From Paludibacter sp. (GTDB taxonomy: Bacteria; Bacteroidota; Bacteroidia; Bacteroidales; Paludibacteraceae), in assembly GCA_031284665.1 (NCBI GenBank), contig JAITXR010000033.1, positions 1-8,486 of the forward strand: a stretch of DNA of 8,486 bases, in the 5' to 3' direction. Numbering within the stretch: position 1 is the stretch's first letter; every line of letters starts with the position of its first letter. The translations under genes and the position numbers were made by a program. Below are positions 6,961 through 8,486 of the stretch, in pieces. The notes beneath the pieces were generated by a model. That model ran no database searches. It saw only the letters and a program-made list of their open reading frames with translations, and had not been told where the DNA came from.

Positions 6961-8484
6961 ATGTTAAAAAACACTTTTCTATCTTTATCAGTTGCAATGC
7001 TACTGTTTTCGTGCTGCGAAAATAATTACAACTATCTTTACACAAATTTGCCTTTTGAAATGCCGGTTGTGCAACAGCCTAAATTTCACTCACTTACCAA
7101 AAGCCTAACCGAATATGGTGGTGTAGGCGATGGAACTACGCTTAACACCGACGCTTTTAATCAAGCAATGAAGGACATTTCCGAAAAAGGCGGCGGAACG
7201 CTTACCGTGCCTTTTGGAGTGTGGTTTACAGGTCCGATAGTTTTTCAATCGAACATTAATTTGCATCTCGAAAAAGGTGCGCTTGTGCTTTTTTCGCCTG
7301 ATTTTGATTTGTATCCTTTGATTACTACTAATTTCGAAGGTTTGGACACAAAACGCTGTCAATCACCAATTTCGGGTTTTAATTTGGAAAATATTGCCAT
7401 CACCGGCAATGGCTCGTTCAATGGCTCAGGTCATGCTTGGCGACCGTTGAAAAAGGACAAAGTAACTGAGGGTCAATGGAAACGAGTAGTCAATGGTGGT
7501 GGAGTAGTGGATGCCGCAGGTAGAATTTGGTATCCATCCGAAAACGCTTACAACGCTATCCAACTTCGCTCGGATATGAATGTTCCGCAAGAAGAAATGA
7601 GCGATTCGGCTTGGTTGGCAATTAAGGATTTTTTGCGCCCGGTAATGTTAAATTTTGTAAGTTGTAAAAATGTAATGTTGCAAGGCGTGCTTTTCGAAAA
7701 TTCGCCCGCTTGGTGCTTACATCCGCTAATGTGCGAAAATCTTATTGTTGATAATATTACGGTACGCAACCCGTCGTGGTCGCAAAACGGCGATGGAATT
7801 GACGTGGAATCGTGCAAAAATGTGATAATCGTAAACAGTACTTTCGACGTTGGCGACGATGCTATTTGCATTAAATCCGGCAAAGATAAACAAGGGCGCG
7901 AACGTGGAATCCCAACCGAAAATTTGCTTGTGGATAATTGCATAGTGTTCAACGGACATGGCGGTTTTGTGGTAGGCAGCGAAATGAGTGGCGGCGCACG
8001 AAATATGAAAATTACAAACTGCGAATTTTTGGGAACTGACGTAGGTTTGCGTTTCAAAAGTCGCAGAGGACGAGGCGGAGTTGTTGAAAATATCTATGTT
8101 GAAAATATCTCGATGTTCGACATTGCTACTGAATCGCTGCTGTTTGACCTGTTTTACGGCGGCACTTCGGCAGTTGAGGCATTAGATGCAGGCAACGACT
8201 CGCCAAAAGCAGTTGAAATTCCGGCTGTTACCGACGAAACACCCGCGTTTCGCAACATATACATTAAAAATATGATTTCGCGCAATGCTCGACGTGCAAT
8301 GTTTTTCAATGGTTTGCCCGAAATGCCGATAACCAATATTAATATTGAAAATTCGTATGTAACGGCGCGTATTGGTGCTGTGCTGTGCGAAGCCGACGGT
8401 GTGAAATTTACAAATGTAACTGTTATCCCCGACAGCGGCGAGCCGATTATTTTGCAAAATGTGAAAAATTTTGAAAATAAATAG
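6961..8484 (+). CDS. GH28 family polygalacturonase, lipoprotein
   Basis: Complete 507-residue glycoside hydrolase family 28 enzyme, expected to hydrolyse galacturonosidic bonds in pectin by inversion. The beta-helix starts with EYGGVGDGTTLNTDAF, typical of bacterial members. All four hallmark motifs are visible: NGDGID (276-281, the usual NTD/NGD site), GDDAI (298-302, paired Asp D299-D300), GHGG (332-335, H333) and RFKS (364-367, the RIK site), the last followed by RRGRGG as in many bacterial exo-acting members. A stretch with several Trp (about 160-220) interrupts the helix, also common in Bacteroidota GH28. The N-terminus is a lipoprotein signal with L-F-S-C, the modified residue most likely C18 (C19 follows), so it is membrane anchored; a clear surface-export signal is not evident, leaving periplasm or outer surface open. 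It follows the double lyase by 134 nt on the same strand and may be co-transcribed. Endo or exo action, and homogalacturonan or rhamnogalacturonan preference, cannot be decided here. Confidence 0.93.
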   Translation: MLKNTFLSLSVAMLLFSCCENNYNYLYTNLPFEMPVVQQPKFHSLTKSLTEYGGVGDGTTLNTDAFNQAMKDISEKGGGTLTVPFGVWFTGPIVFQSNINLHLEKGALVLFSPDFDLYPLITTNFEGLDTKRCQSPISGFNLENIAITGNGSFNGSGHAWRPLKKDKVTEGQWKRVVNGGGVVDAAGRIWYPSENAYNAIQLRSDMNVPQEEMSDSAWLAIKDFLRPVMLNFVSCKNVMLQGVLFENSPAWCLHPLMCENLIVDNITVRNPSWSQNGDGIDVESCKNVIIVNSTFDVGDDAICIKSGKDKQGRERGIPTENLLVDNCIVFNGHGGFVVGSEMSGGARNMKITNCEFLGTDVGLRFKSRRGRGGVVENIYVENISMFDIATESLLFDLFYGGTSAVEALDAGNDSPKAVEIPAVTDETPAFRNIYIKNMISRNARRAMFFNGLPEMPITNINIENSYVTARIGAVLCEADGVKFTNVTVIPDSGEPIILQNVKNFENK

Positions 8485-8486
8485 TG

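Noticed and set aside
1..8486. CRISPR array, tRNA or rRNA genes, insertion sequence.
   Set aside because: No regularly spaced 25-40 bp repeats with unique spacers, no tRNA cloverleaf with a TPsiC-like arm, no rRNA signature and no transposase were seen. The structure at 5-72 lacks tRNA consensus arms.

Overview
The window reads as part of a plant cell wall (pectin) degradation locus from a member of the Bacteroidota, most likely Bacteroidales. Evidence: all three large genes are exported pectin-active enzyme families of the Bacteroidota type; two upstream regions hold perfect matches to the Bacteroidota -7 promoter box (TAnnTTTG) rather than a sigma70 box; there are no obvious Shine-Dalgarno sequences; and the spacers are AT-rich and full of short repeats. 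Genus cannot be given from this stretch.

Layout: 1-496 has no convincing gene. It holds a compact palindromic element (5-72), an inverted-repeat region ending in a T run (153-246), a TCAAAC tandem array (362-393) and the promoter of the first gene (-7 box 457-464). Three complete genes follow on the + strand, separated by 234 and 134 nt. (1) 497-3631 is a signal-peptide protein with a pectate-lyase-superfamily beta-helix, a putative (beta/alpha)-barrel glycosidase-like domain and a terminal beta-sandwich. (2) 3866-6826 is a fusion of two pectate lyases, PL10-like then PL1-like, ending in a calcium-binding repeat. (3) 6961-8484 is a GH28 polygalacturonase with a lipoprotein signal. Spacer 3632-3865 carries a 27-bp direct repeat, a 14-bp perfect palindrome and a second -7 box; spacer 6827-6960 carries three small tandem repeats.

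Working model (inference): the double lyase cuts de-esterified homogalacturonan, the GH28 lipoprotein trims galacturonate or related pectic oligosaccharides, and the first protein binds or cuts a pectic structure not identifiable from sequence. No SusC/SusD pair, sulfatase, esterase or regulator lies in the window, so the full utilization locus, if present, extends beyond it.

The most unusual protein is the first gene, whose C-terminal half has the layout of a glycosidase but no family I can assign with certainty. The most unusual DNA features are the cloverleaf-like palindromic element at 5-72 and the 14-bp palindrome upstream of the double lyase.
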